Below are positions 1-6,794 of a stretch of DNA of 23,406 nucleotides, in pieces. Both the position numbers and the translations under genes were made by a program. This stretch comes from Nitrososphaerota archaeon (GTDB lineage: Archaea; Thermoproteota; Nitrososphaeria; Nitrososphaerales; Nitrosopumilaceae). The notes under the pieces were generated by a model. The model saw nothing but the letters and a program-made list of their open reading frames with translations, was not told where the DNA came from and did not search any database. The stretch's first letter is position 1. Each line of letters starts with the position of its first letter. Location: the NCBI GenBank assembly GCA_022565935.1, contig JADFJY010000004.1:1-23406 (forward strand). The letters are read 5' to 3'.

Positions 1-228
1 AAAGGTGTAGCAAGTATTGTTATAGGTGAAATTCCAGCTTCTGAGACATTCACTTTGTCTGAAGCGATGAGAGGTCAAACTTCAGGACGTGCAACATGGA
101 ATACGTCATTTAAAGCGTGGACCGAAGTTCCAAAATCCTTGTTTCAAACAGCAATATCAGATATTAGAAAGAGAAAAGGATTGGCTCCAGATCCACCACA
201 TTTAAGCGACTTTATCGATAAAGATTAA
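1..228 (+). CDS. Elongation factor 2 (aEF-2), C-terminal end, 5'-partial
   Basis: The frame is open from base 1 and ends at TAA 226-228, giving about 75 residues. EF-2 is the GTPase that moves tRNA and mRNA through the ribosome after peptide bond formation. The visible part matches domain V of archaeal/eukaryotic EF-2: a V-x-G-E-I-P-A-S-E-T-F core, then a short R-G-Q-T-S-G-R-A-T-W stretch (family pattern: aromatic/LR-x-x-T-x-G-R-A-x-W), then I-R-K-R-K-G-L-x-P-x-P-P near the end, as in EF-2 tails. The GTPase domain and the diphthamide histidine region lie upstream of the window. The last codons (F-I-D-K-D-stop) fall inside a 23-nt sequence that recurs at 2995-3017 with one synonymous change. 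Identification is from memory of family motifs and is strong. Confidence 0.93.
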   Translation, partial: KGVASIVIGEIPASETFTLSEAMRGQTSGRATWNTSFKAWTEVPKSLFQTAISDIRKRKGLAPDPPHLSDFIDKD

Positions 229-233
229 AAATA
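211..233 (+). repeat. 23-nt direct repeat, copy 1 (end of EF-2 gene)
   Basis: This stretch covers the last five sense codons of EF-2, the stop and five bases beyond. It recurs in the same orientation at 2995-3017 with a single T-to-C change (base 219 against 3003), which would be synonymous in the EF-2 frame. The second copy lies in non-coding DNA. Direct repeats of the 3' end of a conserved gene are a classic footprint of site-specific integration, but no integrase is visible here. Confidence 0.6.
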
Positions 234-352
234 GAATGCCCCTCATTTACGACTAAAACCGACGTGTCTAGCGAAAAATTTTGGATAATCTTACTATGAT
301 TAACAATCTGGTAAACCATTAAATCAAATTGTGATAAATTAATTCTAGAAAA

Positions 353-1534
353 TTGTTAGAAATTGTTTTATTCTTGTTATCATTTCTTGTATTATTTGCA
401 TTCGCAGAAGAGGTCCCTGATTATTTTAATCCATATGCCCCAATTTTTACCGATAAGGAAGTTTACACTTGGACTGATAAAATGTTCATAACAGTGGTTG
501 CGCCAAGTTGGAATGCCAACAAGTATGGTATTGATTCTATAGGTACTCAGGATGGTCACTTGATCAAGATTTACACTGCTGAACATTCACTTGAACCATA
601 CAAATTAACAGAGACTGAACCAAATAGTGGTGTATTTACAGGTGAGATAATTCTTACTGGTTTTTTGCATGATGTTAATGATGACGGAATTCCAGATACT
701 AATCCGCGTACAGTTGGAACTGGTCCAACTAATGGTTTCTTGGAGGTTAAGCGAGATGGGGGGATAACAATATCATTTGAATTTGCAGATGGTGTTGTTC
801 TAATTCATTCTGTAATGATAAGTTGGAATATAGGACAAATAATTTTCGACAAATCAATCTTCTTGGTTGGAGAGACTGCTAAAATTAAAGTAATCGATCT
901 TGATATGAATCTCAATCCAGAGACTCTAGACAGAATTGAAGTAAAAGTTTCATCTGATTCTGATGTGGCAGGAATTCTTGTTGATGCAATAGAGACAGAA
1001 GATGATTCAGGATTGTTTGAAGCTTTAATTTCTTTTACACAGACTAGTGCCTCTAGTGGCAATCGGCTATTTGCTATTCCCAATGATTCAATTTACGCAA
1101 AATACAAAGATAATACACTTCCTTCACCATACAGCATACAAGACAACTTGAATATTCAAATAGAATCAAAACTTGAATCAGAAGTTCCCCCTATTCAAAG
1201 AATTTCAGTTGAAGATGTTTTCTTTGCTAATAGTTTAGGTATTCCAATAGAGCCAATAATTAACGACCAGATTCAAATTGTTGGCATGATTCATAACAAT
1301 CAAAATTATGATCAATCCTTTGTATACATTATACAGATAAAAGATCAAGATAGAGCTGTGGTTTCCTTGTCTTGGATTCTAGGGGAATTAACATCAAATC
1401 AGAGTTTAGAGTTGTCTCAATCATGGACCCCAACAGAATTTGGGAACTATACCATTGAGACCTTTGTTTGGAATTCACTAAAGGATCAAACTAGTCTTTC
1501 ACCAAATTCTGCTATGTCTTACTTAATTCAATAA
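353..1534 (+). CDS. Secreted surface protein with two S-layer-type beta repeats and a C-terminal module
   Basis: 393 aa from a TTG start; no in-frame ATG lies nearby and the TTG gives a clean signal peptide (hydrophobic residues 3-17, likely cleavage after FAFA near residue 18). Two related beta-rich repeats follow, about residues 30-103 and 165-233, each opening with F-x-(D/K)-K-x-(V/I)-(Y/F) and closing on an ETE-x-x-SG-(V/L)-F pattern (ETEPNSGVF and ETEDDSGLF). This pattern is common in archaeal S-layer-like proteins. Residues about 285-385 form a separate module that also occurs alone in the 130-aa protein at 14543-14935. There is no C-terminal membrane anchor, so the mature protein is probably released or held by the S-layer. 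Exact function is unknown. A short hairpin follows the stop directly. Confidence 0.8.
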   Translation: MLEIVLFLLSFLVLFAFAEEVPDYFNPYAPIFTDKEVYTWTDKMFITVVAPSWNANKYGIDSIGTQDGHLIKIYTAEHSLEPYKLTETEPNSGVFTGEIILTGFLHDVNDDGIPDTNPRTVGTGPTNGFLEVKRDGGITISFEFADGVVLIHSVMISWNIGQIIFDKSIFLVGETAKIKVIDLDMNLNPETLDRIEVKVSSDSDVAGILVDAIETEDDSGLFEALISFTQTSASSGNRLFAIPNDSIYAKYKDNTLPSPYSIQDNLNIQIESKLESEVPPIQRISVEDVFFANSLGIPIEPIINDQIQIVGMIHNNQNYDQSFVYIIQIKDQDRAVVSLSWILGELTSNQSLELSQSWTPTEFGNYTIETFVWNSLKDQTSLSPNSAMSYLIQ

Positions 1535-1549
1535 TCTATACAGGATTAT
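1531..1549 (+). repeat. Small hairpin just after the stop, near-copy at 2872-2891
   Basis: ATAATC (1531-1536) pairs with GATTAT (1544-1549) around a TATACAG loop, starting inside the stop codon of the preceding gene. A near-identical hairpin with a TATACAA loop and one bulged T sits at 2872-2891. It could be part of a terminator or a dispersed repeat. The stem is only 6 bp and AT-rich. Confidence 0.4.
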
Positions 1550-1639
1550 CCCAAATAGATTCTAAAACATAAGGGGAGATTTAGTAAATTTAGCAAAATA
1601 CTATATTTCAAATAGTGCTTTTTTTAAAAAAAAATAAGC

Positions 1640-2233
1640 ATGAAACTTGTTTCAAACTTTGTTAATTCTATTCCTGTACAAAATACCACTTTGGTTTCAC
1701 TAATTGCGATTCTTGCAGTTTTTGGACCGTTCATTACAGTTTCTGGCGGGTTTTGGGATACAATTAATCATTTACTTAACGAATCTGATTATTTTTGGAG
1801 TATTCAACACATGGTTGTGTATTTTGGAGTTTTTTTAGTTGCATCTGCTGGTTTTTTGGGTATACTTATTTTAATTAAAAAATCCGTCCGCGGAACTCTA
1901 AAAACCGGAATTGTACTTGTAGTAGTTGGTGCAGCCATTCAACTAGTTGCAGGTTTTGCAGATTCCATCTCACATGATGTGTATGGAATTGATGGATTAA
2001 TTTCTTGGTCACATCAACCACTTGAATTAGGCTTAGTTTTAGCAGCACTTGGCGGATTCCTAGTACTAAAAAATAGAGAACATACTAGACTTAAAATTTT
2101 AATTCCATTTTCAATAATTGCTTTTCTCTTCTTTACAACTTGGCTTGTGTTTAATTTTGCTTTAATTTTTGGACATACAATACAATGTATCTATATTCAT
2201 ATTATATTTTCATCAGGATGCTCAATTCTATAG
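1640..2233 (+). CDS. Membrane protein with an internal duplication carrying D-x3-H-x5-D-x6-H motifs
   Basis: 197 aa starting at ATG, with about five hydrophobic segments (around residues 18-36, 58-80, 88-104, 127-143, 154-175). I do not recognise the family. The protein is a tandem duplication. Residues 36-57 and 104-125 both read GF-x-D-(T/S)-I-x-H and then an Asp and a W-S/H cluster. Asp40, His44, Asp50, His57 correspond to Asp108, His112, Asp118, His125 with identical spacing, and each block is followed by a membrane helix. Such conserved Asp/His sets at a membrane face often bind metal or heme; that is inference. The last dozen codons overlap the convergent gene at 2197-2688 by 37 nt, so the extreme C-terminus may be a poorly conserved read-through tail. 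Confidence 0.75.
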   Translation: MKLVSNFVNSIPVQNTTLVSLIAILAVFGPFITVSGGFWDTINHLLNESDYFWSIQHMVVYFGVFLVASAGFLGILILIKKSVRGTLKTGIVLVVVGAAIQLVAGFADSISHDVYGIDGLISWSHQPLELGLVLAALGGFLVLKNREHTRLKILIPFSIIAFLFFTTWLVFNFALIFGHTIQCIYIHIIFSSGCSIL

Positions 2234-2688
2234 TTTCTCAATTTCATAAATGATGAAATGACAATAATTATTCCCCCAACTAAAATCATGATTCCTGAAT
2301 AAATCATTTCCTTTACACTGGTATCTCCTAATTCTACCTGCATATAGATGGGATTCTCAAAAGTATTGACAACATTTACTGTATATTTCCCGCTTTGCTT
2401 AAAATCAAAATAACTCACAGACATTTTTGTCTCTACGTTTTTTTCTGAAATAATATTTTCATTATTATTCAAAACCTGAACAAATACTTTGTATTTTAGA
2501 AATTCAGGCATGAAAATTTTATAATATCCAATTCCACTCCCTTCAAAATCTAATTGAATTTTATGAGAGTGTTGAGATTCTAAAATAAATTCTTCTGTGA
2601 TTTTATCACCATCTACAAATATTATTGACGTCCAAATAATTCCAATCACACTTAGTATTATTCCGATTTTGAATAATGATATCTTCAA
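2197..2688 (-). CDS. Small bitopic membrane protein with extracytoplasmic beta domain
   Basis: 163 aa. An N-terminal hydrophobic segment (about residues 7-25) is followed by a roughly 100-residue region rich in alternating hydrophobic/polar strands, and a second membrane helix (about 131-148) with a short charged tail (K-L-R-N-Y-R). The layout, one helix at each end and a beta-sandwich outside the cell, resembles small archaeal proteins with GOLD- or emp24-like domains, but I cannot confirm homology. The family and function are unknown. It converges with the 1640-2233 gene and overlaps its last 37 nt. No Cys is present. Confidence 0.7.
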   Translation of the reverse strand: MKISLFKIGIILSVIGIIWTSIIFVDGDKITEEFILESQHSHKIQLDFEGSGIGYYKIFMPEFLKYKVFVQVLNNNENIISEKNVETKMSVSYFDFKQSGKYTVNVVNTFENPIYMQVELGDTSVKEMIYSGIMILVGGIIIVISSFMKLRNYRIEHPDENII

Positions 2689-2847
2689 TTCAATGATTTT
2701 GTAAACTATTTGTTTAATAAGATAATCTAAAAGGCTCTACCCTTCAACCTAATGGTTCGAAGATATTGTACTATCCAGACATTACAATGAGTTCAAACAA
2801 GTAAGAATTTAACGGGCATAAAATAGCCACAAAACCCACTTTGCGGA

Positions 2848-2877
2848 AATTATGACGAGTAAAACTAAGTCATAATT
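2848..2877. repeat. 9-bp perfect hairpin in intergenic DNA
   Basis: AATTATGAC at 2848-2856 is the exact reverse complement of GTCATAATT at 2869-2877, with a 12-nt loop. It overlaps the inverted repeat CGGAAATTAT / ATAATTTCCG (2844-2853 / 2928-2937) and the 2872-2891 hairpin, so alternative foldings are possible. Confidence 0.5.
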
Positions 2878-2994
2878 CTATACAAGATTATCTAGAACAA
2901 TCTTTAGCTAAATCATTTTTCTGTTTTATAATTTCCGATAAAACTCGTTAGACACAGTCTATTTTCCCTCACAAACGGGGGAGGGTATTCTATT

Positions 2995-3017
2995 TTTATC
3001 GACAAAGATTAAAAATA
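2995..3017 (+). repeat. 23-nt direct repeat, copy 2 (of EF-2 3' end)
   Basis: Matches 211-233 at 22 of 23 positions in the same orientation. Flanking bases on either side do not match, so the duplication is confined to this core. Here it lies in non-coding DNA just ahead of the 3033 ORF. Confidence 0.6.
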
Positions 3018-3032
3018 ATTCATGGGATTTTG

Positions 3033-3299
3033 ATGATCACACATCTAAATCCCATGGAATGTGTTAGGTATTTTGATTTGCAAAATTTGTATTTAATCCT
3101 GATGGACGATTTCTCAGCCTCAAAATTTCCGAAGAGCTTATTTCTTACCACTGAAATTATAATGCAAATTCAAATGGTCAAAAACTACTGGGAGAAACGC
3201 ATGAAAAAAGAACTAGAAGAAGAACAATCAAAGCTAGAAGAAGAAATAAAAATTGCTGTCAAAAAGAAACTAGATTCCATAGAAGAATCTGAATCTTAA
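3033..3299 (+). CDS. Short ORF with C-terminal coiled coil, possibly truncated or decayed
   Basis: 88 aa from ATG 3033 (a TTG sits one codon upstream). The second half, from about residue 48, is a convincing charged helix: K-N-Y-W-E-K-R-M followed by E-E-E-Q-S-K-L-E-E-E repeats and a final K-K-K-L-D-S-I-E-E-S-E-S. The first half has an unlikely amino-acid mix (M, C and F rich with no clear fold). The real gene may therefore start at an internal Met (for example the ATG near 3162), or this may be the intact tail of a broken gene. The ORF is open further upstream, to a TAG at 2949-2951. It ends 4 nt into the convergent gene at 3296-4561. The family is not recognised. Confidence 0.45.
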   Translation: MITHLNPMECVRYFDLQNLYLILMDDFSASKFPKSLFLTTEIIMQIQMVKNYWEKRMKKELEEEQSKLEEEIKIAVKKKLDSIEESES

Positions 3300-4561
3300 T
3301 TTTCATATATATACAAACCATTATTTCCTAATTCTAACGAATGAATTTTTTCACTGTGTTTAATTCCTCTTAATTTTGTAATCTTAATTGTTCGTCTCAT
3401 TTTGTTATCGATAATTTGATTGTCTAATTGGATTATTCCTGATGTTGCAAACCATTCTAATGGAATTTCATTGTTTTCTGAAAACTCAGAAATTAAAAGT
3501 GATGTTACATCAAAGTTTTCAAGAGATTGTATCATTCCTTGTAGTCCTTGCCTCATGTAAAATTTATCTGAATACTGCATTCCAAGAACAGATATGGAGT
3601 CAATCACAATTCTTTTTGCTTTTATTTTTTTGATGCTATTTAGAATGAATTTTGTTAAATGTTCAAACGGTATTTGTTCTCCACGATAAAGTGAATCATC
3701 TTTTCTAATTATCTCATCTTTAATTTTAAATGGCCTCAAGTCAATCATCAAGATTTTTTCTTTTGAAATTAAATCATCAATGTCCCATCCAAATACTCTA
3801 CAGTCATTTTTTATCTCATCAATACTCTGAGACAAAGAGATGTACACCCCTGGCTCATCAAATTCTTTTGCACCCGAATAAACAAATTGCAAACCAAATG
3901 TTGTTTTTCCACTACCCGGTGGACCTGAGATTACAACAGAACTATTCTTTTTGAGACCTGCTGATAATGCAGAATCAAATCCTGGAATACCAGTTTTCAC
4001 AAAAGGCACATTTTGTTTTTTCTTTGGAACAATCTGTGACTTGAATATTGTGAAGTATAATACACTACCACAAATCCCTACTATGGAAGATATTACATCT
4101 CCTATCAAAAAATAAGTAGTAGCCACAAGTGATACCAATAGCCCTCCTGAGAATGCCATTTGAGGATATACTGATTTTGATTGGATTATTACTTGAGGTT
4201 TTGTTATTTTTGATTGTACTTCAATTTTTTGAGAAACTTGAGTTTTTCTAATTAGAATTTTCTTTAAACATTTATCATGAAACCAAAAATTGTTCTTTCT
4301 AATTGATTTTTCATCAAGTTTGATACGTAAATTACAATAATTACATTCAATCAAATCTAAAAATGATGTTGTTTCTGGAATCACTTTCAGTTCTTCAATC
4401 ACTGGTTCACATAACTTCATCATCCTTTCAATATATTGATGATCAGACTTTGGCAGTGATAATTCTTTTTCTAGTTTCTCAATTACATATTGGGTTCTAC
4501 CCTGATCACCATAGTTTTTCTCAAGACTTTCTTTGAGTTTTGTAATAATATTTTCTTCCAA
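3296..4561 (-). CDS. KaiC/RadA-like RecA-superfamily ATPase with N-terminal zinc knuckle and two membrane helices
   Basis: 421 aa from a TTG start at 4561; no earlier in-frame start is seen and an AT-rich TATA-like stretch lies about 25 nt upstream. Residues 1-60 look helical. C73-x2-C76 and H95-x2-C98 form a likely zinc knuckle. Residues about 135-172 form two hydrophobic helices with a short turn. Residues about 187-421 are a KaiC-like domain: TGIPGFD entry motif, Walker A GPPGSGKT (213-220), Walker B RIVIDS with Asp321, and a closing I-K-I-T-K-L-R-G-I. Single KaiC domains without the kinase duplication are common in archaea, where they act as ATP-driven switches in signalling or motility. 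The membrane anchor and zinc knuckle suggest a membrane signalling role; this is inference. Confidence 0.85.
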   Translation of the reverse strand: MEENIITKLKESLEKNYGDQGRTQYVIEKLEKELSLPKSDHQYIERMMKLCEPVIEELKVIPETTSFLDLIECNYCNLRIKLDEKSIRKNNFWFHDKCLKKILIRKTQVSQKIEVQSKITKPQVIIQSKSVYPQMAFSGGLLVSLVATTYFLIGDVISSIVGICGSVLYFTIFKSQIVPKKKQNVPFVKTGIPGFDSALSAGLKKNSSVVISGPPGSGKTTFGLQFVYSGAKEFDEPGVYISLSQSIDEIKNDCRVFGWDIDDLISKEKILMIDLRPFKIKDEIIRKDDSLYRGEQIPFEHLTKFILNSIKKIKAKRIVIDSISVLGMQYSDKFYMRQGLQGMIQSLENFDVTSLLISEFSENNEIPLEWFATSGIIQLDNQIIDNKMRRTIKITKLRGIKHSEKIHSLELGNNGLYIYEN

Positions 4562-4833
4562 CTTCTTTTTTTCTGCATATTTTCAAATAATGAGTAATAC
4601 ACAGTCAAATTTCTCTTAGATGTCAAATATTTGTACGATTAGAATATTACTCTAAAATTAAATTTGATGATTGTAATAGGTTCTGGATAAATTCAGTAGT
4701 TGCTAATTTTGAGTAGTTTCAAGCATGTCTTTATTGCCTTAACTCATTGACTTTTATCTTTGAAGGAATTTGAGCCTATGTTTTCCCTCTTGTTTTTAAA
4801 ATATCAATACTGATTAATAGTTGACCTGTATAT

Positions 4834-4849
4834 ACTAGGTCGACCTAGT
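4834..4849. promoter_or_regulatory. Perfect 16-bp palindromic operator abutting the start codon at 4851
   Basis: ACTAGGTCGACCTAGT reads the same on both strands and ends one base before ATG 4851. A GACCT half-site also occurs at 4822-4826, so GACCT-N8-AGGTC forms a second, overlapping dyad around the TATA-like GTATATAC (4828-4835). A repressor bound here would cover the promoter and the start. The neighbouring winged-helix gene makes autoregulation the simplest reading, though this is inferred from position. Confidence 0.6.
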
Positions 4850-4850
4850 T

Positions 4851-5432
4851 ATGATAAGTCAATATGAGCCTAACCTAGAGACATATGAGCGTGAAAGAAT
4901 TGTACTTGAGAATATCAAAAATAATGCTGATTTACATCATAATGCTTTACTGAAAATTATTGTGCCCAAATTTATGGCAAAAACAACATTTGAGAAGACA
5001 AGGGATTCTTTGCTTGAAAAAGAAATCATCACAGTACAGAGAAAAGGTAATATGAAATTCTATTTTTTAACTGAAAACTATGAACAAAAATCACAACGAC
5101 ACATTGAACGTAGTACAACCAATTCTTTTCATGATTTAAAATTAAAAATCAAAAAACTAGATGTAGATTATCCACATAAGGATGTGGATCAAAAAATAAT
5201 AATTGCAAATTCTCTTCTAAGAAATTTATTGAATGCTGATAACGGATTTACTATTTTGGATTCAGCAAAAAATCCAAAAAAGACATTGTATAAAGATGAG
5301 CATCTGATGATACAGCAACTAATCCACCAAATCTTTGAGATTATAAGACATGACAAGGATTTTGAGATAATTTTTCCAACAATTGTAAGTTATCTGGGAA
5401 TAATAATGCCTAAAGATTCGTTGGATGAATAA
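4851..5432 (+). CDS. Winged-helix transcriptional regulator
   Basis: 193 aa from ATG. Residues about 13-78 fit a winged helix: an E-R-I-V-L-E-N-I first helix, N-A-L-L-K-I-I-V-P-K second, K-T-T-F-E-K-T-R-D-S-L-L-E-K-E recognition helix, then a beta wing (I-I-T-V-Q-R-K-G-N-M-K-F-Y-F-L-T). The rest (about 95-193) is helical and probably a dimerisation or sensing domain; no ligand-binding motif is recognised. Wing and helix pattern are similar to ArsR/MarR/PadR-type archaeal regulators but I cannot assign a family. The start codon is preceded by a perfect palindrome (4834-4849), suggesting that the protein controls its own gene. The 5475 and 5741 genes follow in the same direction. Confidence 0.75.
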   Translation: MISQYEPNLETYERERIVLENIKNNADLHHNALLKIIVPKFMAKTTFEKTRDSLLEKEIITVQRKGNMKFYFLTENYEQKSQRHIERSTTNSFHDLKLKIKKLDVDYPHKDVDQKIIIANSLLRNLLNADNGFTILDSAKNPKKTLYKDEHLMIQQLIHQIFEIIRHDKDFEIIFPTIVSYLGIIMPKDSLDE

Positions 5433-5444
5433 GGTTTTCCCTAG

Positions 5445-5454
5445 TTTTTATTTA
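5445..5454 (+). promoter_or_regulatory. TATA box for the 5475 gene
   Basis: TTTTTATTTA is centred about 26 nt before ATG 5475, the spacing expected of a leaderless archaeal transcript. It supports ATG 5475 over the TTG at 5472. Confidence 0.45.
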
Positions 5455-5474
5455 GGTAGAATTCTCATTAATTG

Positions 5475-5702
5475 ATGGGATTATTGTATACAAAATTTTA
5501 CATGGATTTTGATGAAGAAGAATGGAATCAAATTTCAATTAATCCAATAATTTTTCAAACAATCAAAGATGGTGTATCTGTAGAAATAGAAGATTCTTCT
5601 CATGTGTCCCATAAAATAAAATTCAAAGAAGGCGGAAAGCTTCAGATGTTTAGAGTTACAGGAAGGTTTCGTATAACTTGGGATGATGAGGATGTTTTTT
5701 AA
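5475..5702 (+). CDS. Small acidic protein of unknown function
   Basis: 75 aa from ATG 5475. It has no signal peptide, no membrane helix and no Cys. It alternates beta-like stretches (I-K-F-K-E-G-G-K-L, F-R-V-T-G-R-F-R-I-T-W) with acidic runs (D-F-D-E-E-E-W and a D-D-E-D C-terminus), suggesting a small cytosolic beta protein. I do not recognise the family. It lies 42 nt after the regulator and 38 nt before the next gene in the same direction. Confidence 0.6.
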   Translation: MGLLYTKFYMDFDEEEWNQISINPIIFQTIKDGVSVEIEDSSHVSHKIKFKEGGKLQMFRVTGRFRITWDDEDVF

Positions 5703-5737
5703 TTTTATAAAATAATAACTGGTGGTTCTCAAGGAAT

Positions 5738-5971
5738 ATGATGTCTTTAGCTGATGAAGTTAAACGTATTTTAGATGATTTTGAGAATACTACGACAGAG
5801 AAAATTTTTGAAATTTTAAATCAAATAATACCTCAATTTAAAAATAAAATAATTTCAGAATATCTTCGAGGTAAAATACAAAAAATTTCAGATGTTAATG
5901 ATGAGATTGAAAAGAAGAAACAGTGTAAAGGATTAATTCCATATTTTGATTGGTATATGCAAGGATTGTAA
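5738..5971 (+). CDS. Small helical protein of unknown function
   Basis: 77 aa; two consecutive ATGs (5738, 5741) are possible starts, and an AAGGA five bases before (5731-5735) could serve as a Shine-Dalgarno site, fitting an internal operon gene. The sequence is charged and helical (L-A-D-E-V-K-R-I-L-D-D-F-E-N; E-K-K-K-Q) and ends in an aromatic patch (Y-F-D-W-Y). No membrane segment or motif is recognised. It converges on the 5973-6398 gene with only one base between the stops. Confidence 0.6.
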   Translation: MMSLADEVKRILDDFENTTTEKIFEILNQIIPQFKNKIISEYLRGKIQKISDVNDEIEKKKQCKGLIPYFDWYMQGL

Positions 5972-5972
5972 A

Positions 5973-6398
5973 TTATCCTGAATATTGTTTTATTTTATCT
6001 TGTGCTATTTTGATGATTTTTAGGTCATTTCTTGCTTTTAGCATATCCCCAACTAGTTTTACAAAATATTCATGCCCTGTATCTTCAGCTTTGTGAATAT
6101 CTGCTTCATAACATGCTAATGCTTGTTCTAAAAATGGAACACTTTCACTTAACTTACTAGCTAATTGAATATCTCCAAGACATTCTTGAATCTTTTGAAT
6201 TGTATCCTCAATTCTTGGAATTGTTTTCATTGCTTGTTGATATAAAACTGATGAAAACATTCCAGCTGCATTTTTTAATTCTGGGCTGTTACCCATAGTT
6301 TTTAATCGATTTTTGTAATGTCTTAAAGATTTTAGAATTATTTCATATCCTCCTTCATCTATTAGATAAATTACTCCAATCCAGATCTTTTCAGACAT
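5973..6398 (-). CDS. Helical protein of unknown function
   Basis: 141 aa from ATG, with no membrane segment or signal peptide. Predicted long helices run almost throughout (residues about 19-40, 43-75, 80-105, 110-138), with heptad-like hydrophobics, so it is likely a four-helix bundle. Two Cys (in Q-E-C-L and L-A-C-Y) do not form a motif. I do not recognise a family. A TATA-like GAATAAAG lies roughly 24 nt upstream, which supports the start and suggests independent transcription. Confidence 0.65.
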   Translation of the reverse strand: MSEKIWIGVIYLIDEGGYEIILKSLRHYKNRLKTMGNSPELKNAAGMFSSVLYQQAMKTIPRIEDTIQKIQECLGDIQLASKLSESVPFLEQALACYEADIHKAEDTGHEYFVKLVGDMLKARNDLKIIKIAQDKIKQYSG

Positions 6399-6469
6399 TT
6401 CTTAATCTTGATTCACTTTATTCTAATAATTTAGTTTGCTATTTTGATATCTGTGTGATTACTATAATC

Positions 6470-6706
6470 TTACACATCAAAACTCTCTTTTATTGGTGGT
6501 TCATTCTTACTAATTAGATATAACAAAACTCCTGCTAGTGTTACACCCATACCACTAAGACCAACAAACGTTCCTATGTTCTTGATAAATCTTAAAACAG
6601 GATCTGTCTGTCCTAATTCTATAGAATAAAACAATACTAGTCCAATTGCAAACATAGCAATTCCAATAATTGCAACTGGTATCCCTGTTTTCATATCTGA
6701 ATTCAT
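6470..6706 (-). CDS. Small two-helix membrane protein
   Basis: 78 aa from ATG. Two hydrophobic helices (about residues 8-28 and 44-65) are joined by a short loop containing a conserved-looking F-I-K-N-I-G-T-F-V-G. The tail is short and charged (S-K-N-E-P-P-I-K-E-S-F-D-V). This is a common thaumarchaeal style of short membrane protein; function is unknown. It is divergent from the cupredoxin gene at 6795, with 88 nt between starts. Confidence 0.6.
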   Translation of the reverse strand: MNSDMKTGIPVAIIGIAMFAIGLVLFYSIELGQTDPVLRFIKNIGTFVGLSGMGVTLAGVLLYLISKNEPPIKESFDV

Positions 6707-6766
6707 TTTTTCTGATTAATAAATTACAATAACAAAAATGTGTGTCTTTATGAACACAGTAAACCC

Positions 6767-6777
6767 TTTTAATTAAA
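6767..6777 (+). promoter_or_regulatory. TATA-like box for the cupredoxin gene
   Basis: TTTTAATTAAA is centred about 23 nt ahead of GTG 6795. This supports the GTG start, which in turn gives a full signal peptide. Confidence 0.4.
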
Positions 6778-6794
6778 TTATTAACAGTAACTTT

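Larger units (their letters stand above)
2689..3032. other. Non-coding interval with inverted repeats and an EF-2 3'-end copy
   Basis: No convincing gene is seen in either strand. The stretch holds a 9-bp perfect hairpin (2848-2856 with 2869-2877, 12-nt loop), an overlapping 10-bp inverted repeat (2844-2853 with 2928-2937), a second copy of the 1531-1549 hairpin (2872-2891), a G-rich run (2977-2985) and the second copy of the EF-2 end (2995-3017). The density of repeats suggests either a small structured RNA or the remnant of a mobile element. A GGTTCGA at about 2755 lacks pairing arms for a tRNA. Confidence 0.5.

Noticed and set aside
392..1083. Minus-strand ORFs of 64 and 92 aa opposite the secreted protein
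   Set aside because: Shadows of the 353-1534 gene, with implausible composition.
2750..2770. GGTTCGA motif resembling a tRNA T-loop
   Set aside because: No pairing T-stem, anticodon arm or acceptor arm can be drawn on either strand.
4624..4633. CAAATATTTG palindrome as an operator
   Set aside because: Ten AT-rich bases are expected by chance at this base composition and it lies far from either start.
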